Of a stretch of 64,000 nt of DNA, positions 33,489 to 41,750 are shown piece after piece. The stretch comes from UBA7803 sp040219135 (lineage in GTDB: Bacteria > Pseudomonadota > Gammaproteobacteria > Pseudomonadales > Azotimanducaceae). A program made the position numbers and the translations under genes. The DNA lies in the NCBI GenBank assembly GCA_040219135.1, contig JAVJTA010000011.1, positions 124,001 to 188,000 on the forward strand. Reading direction: 5' to 3'. Numbering within the stretch: position 1 is the stretch's first letter; each line of letters opens with the position of its first letter. The notes below the pieces were generated by a model. The model saw nothing but the letters and a program-made list of their open reading frames with translations. It ran no database searches and was not told the origin of the DNA.

Positions 33489-34423
33489 CGTCGCCCCTCG
33501 TCCTTGTCAAGCCGTTCAAGCGTCTTAACCAGCGCAGTGAGGGTCTCGTTCACCGGCGCCCGCATACCCGCTTTCTCTGCTTCACGGGGCACCGCGCCGT
33601 TGATGACGTCCACTTCGCTGATGCGACCGGCCTCGATGTCGAGCAGCACCGACGGCTTTGCAGCCGGCATCCGGCCGGCGAACTCGCGTACCAGCGCCAC
33701 CGGATCCTCGACGTCGATGCCCACACCCAGAGCCTTCGCAACCGTCCACGCCTCGGTCGCAGCAGCGCGGCTGACCGCACCGGCATCGGGATGATCCATC
33801 ACTTCGCCCACGCTCAGCCCGGTGATGGCGCACGGGGCGCTGTATGCGACGTTGCAGATCAGCTTTTCCCACTGCATGGCCAGTATGTCCGACACCGCGG
33901 CTGCATCGAAGCCGGCCGCCCGCCAGACTGCGGCAATCCGTTCGACCTGCGCTGCCGCGAGCGCGCCGTAAGACCCCATGCGAATCGCCTTCATGTCGTT
34001 GTGATGCGCGTGCCCGGGCTCCGGGAGCGACGCACCGAAACCCTGGGCAACGCCGACGATGAGCCGCTCCCCGCCGATGACCTCGGCCACCCGTTGCGCC
34101 GCTCCCAGGCCGTTCTGAATGGTCACGACGAGGGTTGCCTCGCCGAGGAGCCTGGCCGCGGCCTCTGCCGCGGATGCGGCGTGGGCCGCCTTGACGGCAA
34201 TGATCACCAGGTCCATGGCCCGGTCCGGCGGGGAGGTGCACGCCTCCAGACGCACGGTCCTGTCGCCGCTCGCGCCGGACACCCGGAGCCCGCGCTCGGC
34301 GATGGCGGCGATGTGGGCCGCGTTGGTGTCCACGGCAACCAGCCGGTGTCCGGCATCCGCCAGCAGCCCGGCATAGATCGAGCCCATGGCGCCACAACCC
34401 ACGACGGCGATGTTCAAGGTCAT
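33485..34423 (-). CDS. Ketopantoate reductase-like (ApbA/PanE family) dehydrogenase
   Basis: 312 residues. Rossmann start IAVVGCGAMGSIYAGLLADAGH (GxGxxG), then DLVIIAVKA, VVTIQNGLG, and the C-terminal helical domain with WEKLICNVAYSAPCAITGLSVGE and the late KPSVLLDIEAGRISEVDVINGAVP typical of ApbA_C. The family reduces 2-oxo acids with NADPH. Placement between an enolase-superfamily enzyme and an NTF2 protein, with ATGA overlaps on both sides, suggests a catabolic 2-oxo or 2-hydroxy acid step, not pantothenate synthesis. Confidence 0.87.
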   Translation of the reverse strand: MTLNIAVVGCGAMGSIYAGLLADAGHRLVAVDTNAAHIAAIAERGLRVSGASGDRTVRLEACTSPPDRAMDLVIIAVKAAHAASAAEAAARLLGEATLVVTIQNGLGAAQRVAEVIGGERLIVGVAQGFGASLPEPGHAHHNDMKAIRMGSYGALAAAQVERIAAVWRAAGFDAAAVSDILAMQWEKLICNVAYSAPCAITGLSVGEVMDHPDAGAVSRAAATEAWTVAKALGVGIDVEDPVALVREFAGRMPAAKPSVLLDIEAGRISEVDVINGAVPREAEKAGMRAPVNETLTALVKTLERLDKDEGRR

Positions 34424-35583
34424 GCAGCCAACTCCTCGAGGTAGGGTCTCAGCTCGGTTTTCTGCTCGAGACCGAATCCGGCAGCCTCGGGCGCCACGAC
34501 TCGACCGCCGCCGATGCGGCATGCCGGCGAGTAGCCACCGAAAGGCTGAAACACGCCGGGGTAGGCCTCGCAGCCGCCGAGCCCGAGACCGACGGCGACG
34601 TGCAGGTTGATCAGATGGCCGCCGTGAGGAAAGCATCGGGCGCGGTGAAAACCCCGGCTTTCGATCATCTCGAGCATGCGGCCGTACTCGGTCAGGCCGT
34701 AGCTCAGCCCCGGGTCCATCTGAAGCACGTCGAGTTCCGGCCGCATTCCGCCGAACCGCACGAGGTTGCCGACATCGACGGTGCTGAACAGGTTTTCACC
34801 GGTCGCGAGCGCTCCCCGGTAGCTCTGCGCCAGCCGGGCATTCAACGCGTAGTCCAGAGGATCGCCGGGTTCTTCGAACCAGCGCAGCCGGTAATCCGCC
34901 AGCGCCCGACCGTAGCTCAGCGCCTGCGCCTCGGTGAACCGTCCATTGGCGTCGACCGAGAGCCTCGAACCGTCCACCGCCACACCGAGGGCGGCCTCGA
35001 TCCGGGCGCAGTCGGTCTTCAGGTCCGCGCCGCCGATCTTGATCTTGAAGGCATCGAACCCGAGGTCCCGGTACCCCTCCAGTTCGCGACGCAGCCGCGC
35101 GCTGGAGTCGTCCGGATAGTAGTAGCCTCCGGCGGCGTAAACCGTGGTCGAACCGGTCGACGCCTGGCGGCCGTTCCATCGAGCGATGGTCCGCCACGCA
35201 GGCTCGTCCGCCAGTTTGGCCTTCAGGTCCCAGACGGCCAGTTCCAGCGCTCCCACCGCCCCGGCCCGGTCGCCATGGCCACCGGGTTTCTCGTTGCGCA
35301 TGGCCGTCGCGGCCACCGCGGCGGGATCGAAAGATCCGTCATCGCACAGCAGAGTTTCCGCCGGAGCACCCATGACCCGGGGAAACAATCGCTCTCTGAG
35401 AATCCCCCCCTGAGCAAAGCGGCCAATCGAATTGAACCCGAACCCGACGACGGCGCGGCCGTCTCGAATCCGGTCCGAGACGAGCGCGACCAGCGATACC
35501 GTGTGATCCGTGAAGCTGACGACCGCGTTCGAAACCGCGCCGGCAAGCGGAATCGTGAGTTCCCGTGCTTCGACAATCCGCAT
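34420..35583 (-). CDS. Mandelate racemase/muconate lactonizing enzyme-like (enolase superfamily) protein
   Basis: 387 residues from ATG 35583. FDAFKIKIGG carries the Lys-x-Lys acid/base motif, then the Mg2+ ligands in SVDANGRF, WFEEPGDPLDY and TGENLFS, and the C-terminal FPHGGHLINLHVAVGLGLGG gives the catalytic His. It resembles the acid-sugar/tartrate dehydratase side of the superfamily more than muconate cycloisomerase, with low certainty. The frame stays open upstream, but the promoter at 35624 favours this start. Coupled by ATGA to the ketopantoate reductase-like gene, which could reduce the 2-oxo product. Confidence 0.85.
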   Translation of the reverse strand: MRIVEARELTIPLAGAVSNAVVSFTDHTVSLVALVSDRIRDGRAVVGFGFNSIGRFAQGGILRERLFPRVMGAPAETLLCDDGSFDPAAVAATAMRNEKPGGHGDRAGAVGALELAVWDLKAKLADEPAWRTIARWNGRQASTGSTTVYAAGGYYYPDDSSARLRRELEGYRDLGFDAFKIKIGGADLKTDCARIEAALGVAVDGSRLSVDANGRFTEAQALSYGRALADYRLRWFEEPGDPLDYALNARLAQSYRGALATGENLFSTVDVGNLVRFGGMRPELDVLQMDPGLSYGLTEYGRMLEMIESRGFHRARCFPHGGHLINLHVAVGLGLGGCEAYPGVFQPFGGYSPACRIGGGRVVAPEAAGFGLEQKTELRPYLEELAA

Positions 35584-35623
35584 GAGTCGAGACCGACACC
35601 TGGCGCCATCTGCAGAAGACGTC

Positions 35624-35665
35624 ATGATAACGCCAGTGGAAGCAGATGCTAAGTCATCTAAGTAA
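35624..35665 (-). promoter_or_regulatory. Promoter with CTAAGT direct repeats, upstream of the racemase-like operon
   Basis: On the minus strand, TTAGCA (35652-35647), 17-base spacer, TATCAT (35629-35624, five of six). Two ACTTAG copies 9 bp apart (plus-strand CTAAGT at 35649-35654 and 35658-35663) overlap and extend upstream of the -35. Confidence 0.5.
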
Positions 35666-35698
35666 CTCCGGTATATGCTCGAGCCGGCGCGCCGCGCT

Positions 35699-36877
35699 TC
35701 AGCCGATGACCCTGGCGCCCGCCAGGCGCTGGATTTCAGCCGCCGAGTAGCCGAGCCCCTCCAGCACCTGACGCGTGTGCTCGCCGTGCGCCGGGCTGTG
35801 TCCGGCGGGCTCCAGCTGCTCGCCTTGAAAGCGCGCCGGCAGCCGGGCCCGGCGCATGCTGCCCATGCGCGGATGCACGGCGGTCTCGACCGTGTTGTTG
35901 GCCACGACCTGGGGATGCGCCAGCACCTCGTCGCGGGACAGACACTTGGCGCAGGGCACGTCTTCCGCGTGCAGTCGCTCGAGCAGCGCATCGGTCTCCA
36001 TGCCGGCGAAAGCCGCGGCCAGTTCTTCGCGGTAGGCCGGCAGGTTCGCGACCAGCGCCTCCAGGGTGGCGAAGCGCGGATCCGCGGCCAGGTCTTCCCG
36101 CCCCAGCGCGCGCAACACCCCGTCGCGCTGCTTGGGCGTGGCGGCCGACAGGGTGATCGCCCCGTCCCGGGTCAGGGTCAGTTCGTAGATGAGATCGGCC
36201 AGCAGCGGCTGCTGCTCCACGTCCTCGTCGAGCAGAGTGTGGTTCATGAAGCCGTCGGGGAACACGAAGAACAGTGCCGAATCGAGCATGGAAAGATCGA
36301 TGTGCTGCCCGGCACCGCCGCTGCGTTCGCGCTGAAACAGGGCCGCCGTCAGCGCCTGACAGGCCGTGTAGGCGGTGATCTTGTCGCACACCAGGTTGCG
36401 GATGAACGACGGCGTCTCCAATCCCTGCACGGCGGCGACGCCGGCCTGGGCCTGCACCACCGGGTCGTACGCCGGCGCGCTCCGCATCGGGCCGTGCGTT
36501 CCGAATCCGCTGATCGCAACGTAGATCAGCCCGGGATTGGCCGCGCGCAGCGTCTCGCTGCCGAGCCCGAGACGCTCGAGCACACCGGGCCGGTAGTTGG
36601 AAATGAGCACGTCCGCAGCGCGCGCCAGGTGCGCCACCAGCGCCACCCCCTCGGCCTGTTTGAGGTCGACGTTGATCGATTCCTTGCCGCGGTTGCAGTT
36701 GGCGAACAGCCCGGAATCCCCGCCCTTGGCCGAGCCGATGTAACGCATCGGATCGCCCTGATCCAGCGGTTCCACCTTGATCACCCTGGCGCCCTGCTCG
36801 GCGGCCATCATGGCCGCCAGCGAAGCAGTGATCATGGTCGACATTTCGATGATGGTTATGCCTTCCAACGGTCGCAC
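35699..36877 (-). CDS. CaiB/BaiF family (class III) CoA-transferase
   Basis: 392 residues from GTG 36877, with GGGGAG upstream. PLEGITIIEMSTMITASLAAMMAAEQGARVIKVEPLDQGDPMRYIG, FANCNRGKESINVDLK and GFGTHGPMRSAPAYDPVVQAQAG are family blocks; Asp138 in the last is the likely catalytic aspartate that forms the acyl anhydride. It moves CoA between carboxylic acids, probably activating a catabolic intermediate. It lies 115 bases before the racemase-like operon on the same strand, with that operon's promoter in between. Confidence 0.92.
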   Translation of the reverse strand: MRPLEGITIIEMSTMITASLAAMMAAEQGARVIKVEPLDQGDPMRYIGSAKGGDSGLFANCNRGKESINVDLKQAEGVALVAHLARAADVLISNYRPGVLERLGLGSETLRAANPGLIYVAISGFGTHGPMRSAPAYDPVVQAQAGVAAVQGLETPSFIRNLVCDKITAYTACQALTAALFQRERSGGAGQHIDLSMLDSALFFVFPDGFMNHTLLDEDVEQQPLLADLIYELTLTRDGAITLSAATPKQRDGVLRALGREDLAADPRFATLEALVANLPAYREELAAAFAGMETDALLERLHAEDVPCAKCLSRDEVLAHPQVVANNTVETAVHPRMGSMRRARLPARFQGEQLEPAGHSPAHGEHTRQVLEGLGYSAAEIQRLAGARVIG

Positions 36878-37023
36878 GGCGCGTCTCCCCGATGTCGTTC
36901 CAGCGGACAATCTCGACCATTCCGCGGAGCTTGGCAACCGCTGCGGCCTTCGCTTGAGGGTTGCCCCCGCCATCGATCAGATGGGGTAAGCTCTCCGGCT
37001 GCGGAGTCCGGGGAAGCGAGGGG

Positions 37024-39282
37024 ATGCGGCAGGCGTTGTCGAAGCGGGGGTGCGTGCGTTGGACGGTGGTCGCCACCCTGCTGACCGCGGCGAGCGCAAT
37101 GGCGGGTGCCGCCGACCAGCCGGACCCGGCACGCGGCCAACTCACCGACCTGCCCCTGACGCCGCCCGGGACGCCGCCGGTCGCGAGCGCCACCGCGCTG
37201 ACCCGTGCACCCACCCTCGACGGCCGCGTGCTCAACGACCCGGCCTGGGCCGGCGTGCAACCGGCCACCGGATTCTGGCAGGTGCGTCCGTTCGAAGGAC
37301 AGCCGGCCAGCCAGCGCACTGAGGTGTACCTCGGCTACACCGAGTCCGCCCTGTACGTGGGCGTGGTGTGCTACGACGACGATCCCGCCGGCATCATCGT
37401 TGCCGACAGCCGCCGCGACTCGTCGCTGGAAGAAACCGACAGCTTCCAGGTGGTGATCGACGCCTTCCGCGACCGCCAGAACGGGTTCGTGTTCGGCACC
37501 AACCCGGCCGGCATCGAGTACGACGGGCAGGTCACCAAGGAGGGCTCCGGCCAGTTCGGCACGGGCAGCGGTGGGTTCAATCTGAACTGGGACACGAGCT
37601 GGTCCGTGAAGACCGCGATCACCGGTATCGGCTGGATCGCCGAGATGGAGATCCCTTTCAAGTCGCTGCGCTACGGGCGCCGCGACGAGCAGGTCTGGGG
37701 GATCAATTTCCAGCGCAACATCCGCCGCAACAACGAGGTCGCGTTCTGGTCGCCGCTGTCCCGTCAGCACGAGATCTACCGGGTCTCCGACGCGGGAACG
37801 CTGCTCGGCATCGAGGTCCCTTCGCAGCGCAACCTGAAGCTCATGCCGTACCTGCTCGGCCGCGCGAATCGCGGCGGCGAACTCGACGGCACCCACTACG
37901 GTCAGGAGGTGGGCGCCGATCTCAAGTACTCGCTCACGCCGAGCCTGACGCTGGATCTCACCTGGAACACCGACTTCGCCCAGGTGGAGGCGGACGACCT
38001 GGTGGTCAATCTGGACCGATTCAGCGTGTTCTTTCCGGAGAAGCGCCCGTTCTTCCTGGAAAACGCGGGCCTGTTTGCCGTCGGGACCCCCCAGGAGGTG
38101 GAACTGTTCTTCAGCCGCCGCATCGGCATCAGCGCGAGCGGCGCGCCGCAACCCATCGAGGGCGGCGCCCGGGTGTCCGGCAAGCTCGGCGACCGTACCA
38201 ACGTCGGCGCTCTGCTGATGCGTACGGAAAGCGTAAACGGCGTGGCACCGGAGACCGATTTCGCGGTGGCGCGGATCAGCCAGGAACTACCCAACCGCTC
38301 CGCGATCGGCGCCCTGATCGTGGAGCGCGACGGCGGCAGCGGCACGCTGGACGACGATCACAACCTGACGTATGCCATCGACGGCCGGCTGGGTATCGGC
38401 AACGACGGTCTGATCACGGGCTTCCTGGCGAAGACCGAGACCCCGGGTATGCGCGGCGACGACCACGCCTATTCGCTCATCGCCCAGCACAACTCGGAGC
38501 GCTGGTCCAACAGCCTCGGCTTCACCGAAGTTGCCGAGAACTTCAATCCCGAGGTCGGCTTCCTGCGACGGCGCGACTACCGCAAGGCGGAGGCGCGCAT
38601 ATTCCGCCGCATACGCCCCGATGATCTATGGGGCCTGCACGAGCTGCGCCCGCACGTCGCCTGGAACACCTACTGGAAGAACGACGGCTACCGCGAGAGC
38701 AGCTTCCTGCACATCGACAACCACTGGGAGTGGCGTTCCGGCCATGAGATCCATACCGGTGTGAACTTCACCTACGAAGGGGTACAGGCGCCGTTCGAGA
38801 TCGTCGACGGCGTTTTCGTCGAGCCCGGCCGCTACGACAACGAAGAGGCCCAGCTGGTGTTCATCACCAACCAGGGCGCACCGCTGAGCGCGGAACTCAC
38901 CACCCGGATCGGCGGCTTCTTCAGCGGCGACCGGGTGAGTCTCGAGCCCACGCTGAGCTACCGGATCGGCGAGACGTTCACCTCGGAACTGAGCTGGAAC
39001 CACAACGACATCGACCTGCCCGTGCCCGGCGGCGACTTCCGGGTCAACGTCGGCCGGCTGCGGCTGTCCTACTCGTTCACGCCGAAGATCCTGCTCCAGG
39101 CGCTGGTGCAGTACGACGACCGAAGCGATCTGGTGGCCACCAACCTGCGCTTCTCCTGGCTGCAGACCGCCAACGCCGGGTTGTTCCTGGTGTACAACGA
39201 GATCGACGACGACAGCATCGTCGGACCGATGGAGAAGCGTCGCGAGATCGTCCTGAAGTACAGCCGCATTTTCGATCTCTGA
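37024..39282 (+). CDS. DUF5916 protein with N-terminal CBM9-like domain
   Basis: 752 residues; ATG 37024 follows GCGAGGGG. A signal peptide ends near AMAGAAD. The CBM9-like domain (about residues 50-230) has RAPTLDGRVLNDPAWAGV and WIAEMEIPFKSLRYG. The rest is DUF5916, with FAQVEADDLVVNLDRFSVFFPEKRPFFLENAGLF and FFSRRIGIS, then regular amphipathic strands ending MEKRREIVLKYSRIF. The C-terminal part looks like an outer-membrane barrel. Function is unknown; homologues are common in TonB-receptor-rich bacteria. It stands alone, divergent from the CoA-transferase. Confidence 0.88.
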   Translation: MRQALSKRGCVRWTVVATLLTAASAMAGAADQPDPARGQLTDLPLTPPGTPPVASATALTRAPTLDGRVLNDPAWAGVQPATGFWQVRPFEGQPASQRTEVYLGYTESALYVGVVCYDDDPAGIIVADSRRDSSLEETDSFQVVIDAFRDRQNGFVFGTNPAGIEYDGQVTKEGSGQFGTGSGGFNLNWDTSWSVKTAITGIGWIAEMEIPFKSLRYGRRDEQVWGINFQRNIRRNNEVAFWSPLSRQHEIYRVSDAGTLLGIEVPSQRNLKLMPYLLGRANRGGELDGTHYGQEVGADLKYSLTPSLTLDLTWNTDFAQVEADDLVVNLDRFSVFFPEKRPFFLENAGLFAVGTPQEVELFFSRRIGISASGAPQPIEGGARVSGKLGDRTNVGALLMRTESVNGVAPETDFAVARISQELPNRSAIGALIVERDGGSGTLDDDHNLTYAIDGRLGIGNDGLITGFLAKTETPGMRGDDHAYSLIAQHNSERWSNSLGFTEVAENFNPEVGFLRRRDYRKAEARIFRRIRPDDLWGLHELRPHVAWNTYWKNDGYRESSFLHIDNHWEWRSGHEIHTGVNFTYEGVQAPFEIVDGVFVEPGRYDNEEAQLVFITNQGAPLSAELTTRIGGFFSGDRVSLEPTLSYRIGETFTSELSWNHNDIDLPVPGGDFRVNVGRLRLSYSFTPKILLQALVQYDDRSDLVATNLRFSWLQTANAGLFLVYNEIDDDSIVGPMEKRREIVLKYSRIFDL

Positions 39283-39397
39283 GGGAACGCCGACGGCCGT
39301 ACGATTCGGTTATCCGGAAGGCAACGTCTGGTTTTATCGGTTTGGCCGGGCGATCGCTGGCCGACGATACTGAACGACCGCCATCACCCGTGTGCCC

Positions 39398-40318
39398 ATG
39401 AGCCGTCTCCCCCACCTGCAGCAGCTCGAGTCCGAGGCCATCTTCATCCTGCGCGAGGTGGCCGCGGGCTTCGACAACCCCTGCATGTTCTATTCGATGG
39501 GCAAGGACTCCACGGTCATGCTCCACCTGGCGCGCAAGGCGTTCTGGCCGGGACCGGTGCCGTTCACCTTGCTGCACATCGACACCACCTGGGAATTCGC
39601 CGAAGTGGCGCGCTTCCGCGACTCCCTGGTCCAGCGGCTCGAATTGAAGCTCGAGGTGCATGTGAACCAGGAAGCACTCGCCGCCGGGGTGCACCCCATC
39701 GAGTCGGGCTCCGTGGTGTACAACGACCAGATGAAGACCGTCGCCCTGAAACAGGCCCTCGACCGGTTCGGCTTCGACGCGGCTCTGGGTGGCGCGCGCC
39801 GCGACGAGGAGAAATCCCGGGCGAAGGAGCGGATATTCTCCGTGCGCTCGACAGGACATCATTGGGACCCCAAGCGCCAGCGGCCCGAGCTGTGGCACCT
39901 GTTCAACACCCACCTGGGTCCCGACGAATCCGTGCGCGTGTTCCCCCTGTCGAACTGGACCGAAACCGACGTCTGGCTCTACATCCTGCAGGAAGGCATC
40001 GACATCGTTCCGCTCTACTACGCAGCGCCGCGGCTCAGTTGGATCGACGACGCCAGCGGTCAGATTCTCGCCATGGACGACGACCGCATGCTGCACTACC
40101 TGTCGCCGGGCGAGCGTAAGTCCCTGGCGGAACGCTGGATCCGCTTCCGCACTCTCGGCTGCTACCCACAGACCGGCGCGCTGGAGAGTCGGGCCGACAA
40201 CGTCGCTGCCATCGTCCGCGAGATGCTAATCAGCCGCAGCAGCGAGCGCCAGGGCCGCCTGCTCGACCATGACCAGTCCGCATCCATGGAGCGCAAGAAG
40301 CGCGAAGGCTACTTCTGA
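39398..40318 (+). CDS. cysD: Sulfate adenylyltransferase small subunit CysD
   Basis: 306 residues. SMGKDSTVMLHLARKAF is the ATP-sulfurylase PP-loop (Ser-x-Gly-Lys-Asp-Ser); GGARRDEEKSRAKERIFS, PLSNWTETDVWLYI and the closing RKKREGYF-type end match CysD over its full length. CysD with the GTPase CysN makes adenosine 5'-phosphosulfate from sulfate and ATP. Here no CysN follows; the next gene is on the other strand. The ribosome site is weak, and GTG 39392 is an alternative start. It may work with a CysN elsewhere or serve in sulfation. Confidence 0.93.
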   Translation: MSRLPHLQQLESEAIFILREVAAGFDNPCMFYSMGKDSTVMLHLARKAFWPGPVPFTLLHIDTTWEFAEVARFRDSLVQRLELKLEVHVNQEALAAGVHPIESGSVVYNDQMKTVALKQALDRFGFDAALGGARRDEEKSRAKERIFSVRSTGHHWDPKRQRPELWHLFNTHLGPDESVRVFPLSNWTETDVWLYILQEGIDIVPLYYAAPRLSWIDDASGQILAMDDDRMLHYLSPGERKSLAERWIRFRTLGCYPQTGALESRADNVAAIVREMLISRSSERQGRLLDHDQSASMERKKREGYF

Positions 40319-40334
40319 CGGCGCGGGTGAGGTG

Positions 40335-40364
40335 CGACCCAAGCACTAGGTTCCCCTAGGGTCG
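40335..40364. terminator. CTAGG-TTCC-CCTAG hairpin between convergent genes
   Basis: CTAGG (40346-40350) pairs with CCTAG (40355-40359) around TTCC, flanked by CGACC (40335-40339) and GGTCG (40360-40364). It lies between cysD and the M24 peptidase and includes the latter's TAG stop. A bidirectional terminator is the simplest reading. Confidence 0.5.
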
Positions 40365-41750
40365 GTTTCGCGGGATCAGCAGCAGCTCGGTCTGGCGGCC
40401 ATCGATGTAGCGCACCGACTCGCCGTCGAAGAACGCGTCTTCTTCGAGCTTGATGCGAATGGTTCGCTGCCATGACGGCAGCTCGATGATCGCCGCGAGC
40501 TCGATGGAATGCGCGGTGTCCGGATACAGCGGATAGTCGCCGTTTCCGGGCACGCCGTCCTGCTGGTCCCAGAGACCGATGGTAGGGCCCGCCGCGTGGC
40601 CGTGGTAGCCGATGGGATGGGTGTAGATCGACGGCTCGATGCCGTCGGCGAGGGCCCGCGCGCGGGTCGCCGCCAGAATCTGGTTGCCGCTGCGGCCGGT
40701 CACGAAGTTCCCGGTGAGGATGTCCTGGAGCCGGTTGCCCCGGGCCAGCGCGGCGCGCAGTTCCGCCGGCGCGCCGGTTTCCCCCGCGCGCAGCACGTAG
40801 GCATGCTGCTGGGTATCGGTGTTGAGCCTGAGATAGCGTATGCCGAAGTCGACGTGCAGCAGGTCGCCGGGTTCGATCACCCGCGGCTCCGGCGTGTCTG
40901 GCGCCACCGGCCCGGCCCGCTGGATCGACACGGACGGATGGAACCAGCTCTCGAGGCCGAGTTCGCGCACCCGCTGCCGATACCACCATGCCAGCGCCTC
41001 CGTGGTGGTCACTCCCGGCTGAATCGCCGCCTCGGAAAGGCCCTCGGCGAGGATCTCGTGGGCGATCCGGCAGATCTGCTGATAGACCGTCATCTCGGCC
41101 GCTGTCCGCGTCTCGAGCCAGCCGACCGCCAGCGCCTCGGCAGTGACCACGCGCTCGCGCAGACGCTCCGGCAGGGCCTGCAGGAGCAGGCGGTGCTCGG
41201 TGTGGCTGAGCCCGTCGGCCAGGGCGAAGTCGTCGGACACGTTGATGCCGATGCGCCGCGGCTCGCGCTCCGTCACGAGTTCGGCAAGACGCGCCCACTG
41301 ATCCGGCTGTGTCTGCTGGTCCCAGGCCTGACGGAACAGCGAGCCGACGTCGTAACGGGCCACCGCCAGGGTTTCCAGCGGCGCCCCTGCGCCGGGATCG
41401 TGAATCAGCAGCATGGTCCGGCGCCGCGCCGAAAGCCAGGTCGCGGGCAGCAGCGTCTTCAGCACCGGGTCTTCATTGTACTCACGGCCGATGATCAGCC
41501 ACAGATCGATGCCGCTCCTGCGCATGAGCGCGGGCAGCACGGTGCGCACCCGGGTCTCGAGCCAGTCGTCGATCACCGCGGCGCGTTCGGCCATGGGCAG
41601 AATGCGCGGCAATTGACTCGACGCGGGCGCCGCACCCGCTGCCGGCGCCGCCGCTGCCGCCAGGGCCAGAGCGACGACCGCCAGCAGCGGTCGAACCCGA
41701 ACGCTTGCCGGAACGGGCAGGGCTACGCCGCTGGGACGTAGGCGTTGCAC
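40356..41750 (-). CDS. M24 family (Xaa-Pro aminopeptidase-like) metallopeptidase, exported
   Basis: 464 residues from GTG 41750, the only start that keeps the signal peptide (arginine-rich start, then PLLAVVALALAAAAAPAAGA). The pita-bread fold metal ligands are visible: LLHVDFGIRYLRLNTDTQQH (two Asp), IGYHGHAAGP (His), IELAAIIELP (Glu) and the last Glu near RQTELLLIP. It probably binds two Mn2+ or Zn2+ ions and cleaves Xaa-Pro or a related bond in the periplasm. Its start lies 28 bases inside the end of the HiPIP gene. Confidence 0.85.
   Translation of the reverse strand: MQRLRPSGVALPVPASVRVRPLLAVVALALAAAAAPAAGAAPASSQLPRILPMAERAAVIDDWLETRVRTVLPALMRRSGIDLWLIIGREYNEDPVLKTLLPATWLSARRRTMLLIHDPGAGAPLETLAVARYDVGSLFRQAWDQQTQPDQWARLAELVTEREPRRIGINVSDDFALADGLSHTEHRLLLQALPERLRERVVTAEALAVGWLETRTAAEMTVYQQICRIAHEILAEGLSEAAIQPGVTTTEALAWWYRQRVRELGLESWFHPSVSIQRAGPVAPDTPEPRVIEPGDLLHVDFGIRYLRLNTDTQQHAYVLRAGETGAPAELRAALARGNRLQDILTGNFVTGRSGNQILAATRARALADGIEPSIYTHPIGYHGHAAGPTIGLWDQQDGVPGNGDYPLYPDTAHSIELAAIIELPSWQRTIRIKLEEDAFFDGESVRYIDGRQTELLLIPRNRP

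Noticed and set aside
35584..35991. An upstream extension of the racemase-like protein
   Set aside because: It runs over the end of the CoA-transferase gene and across the promoter at 35624; the enolase fold starts at 35583.
39283..39397. A sigma-70 promoter for cysD
   Set aside because: TTGGCC and GATACT are 18 bases apart but match consensus poorly; not enough to report as a feature.
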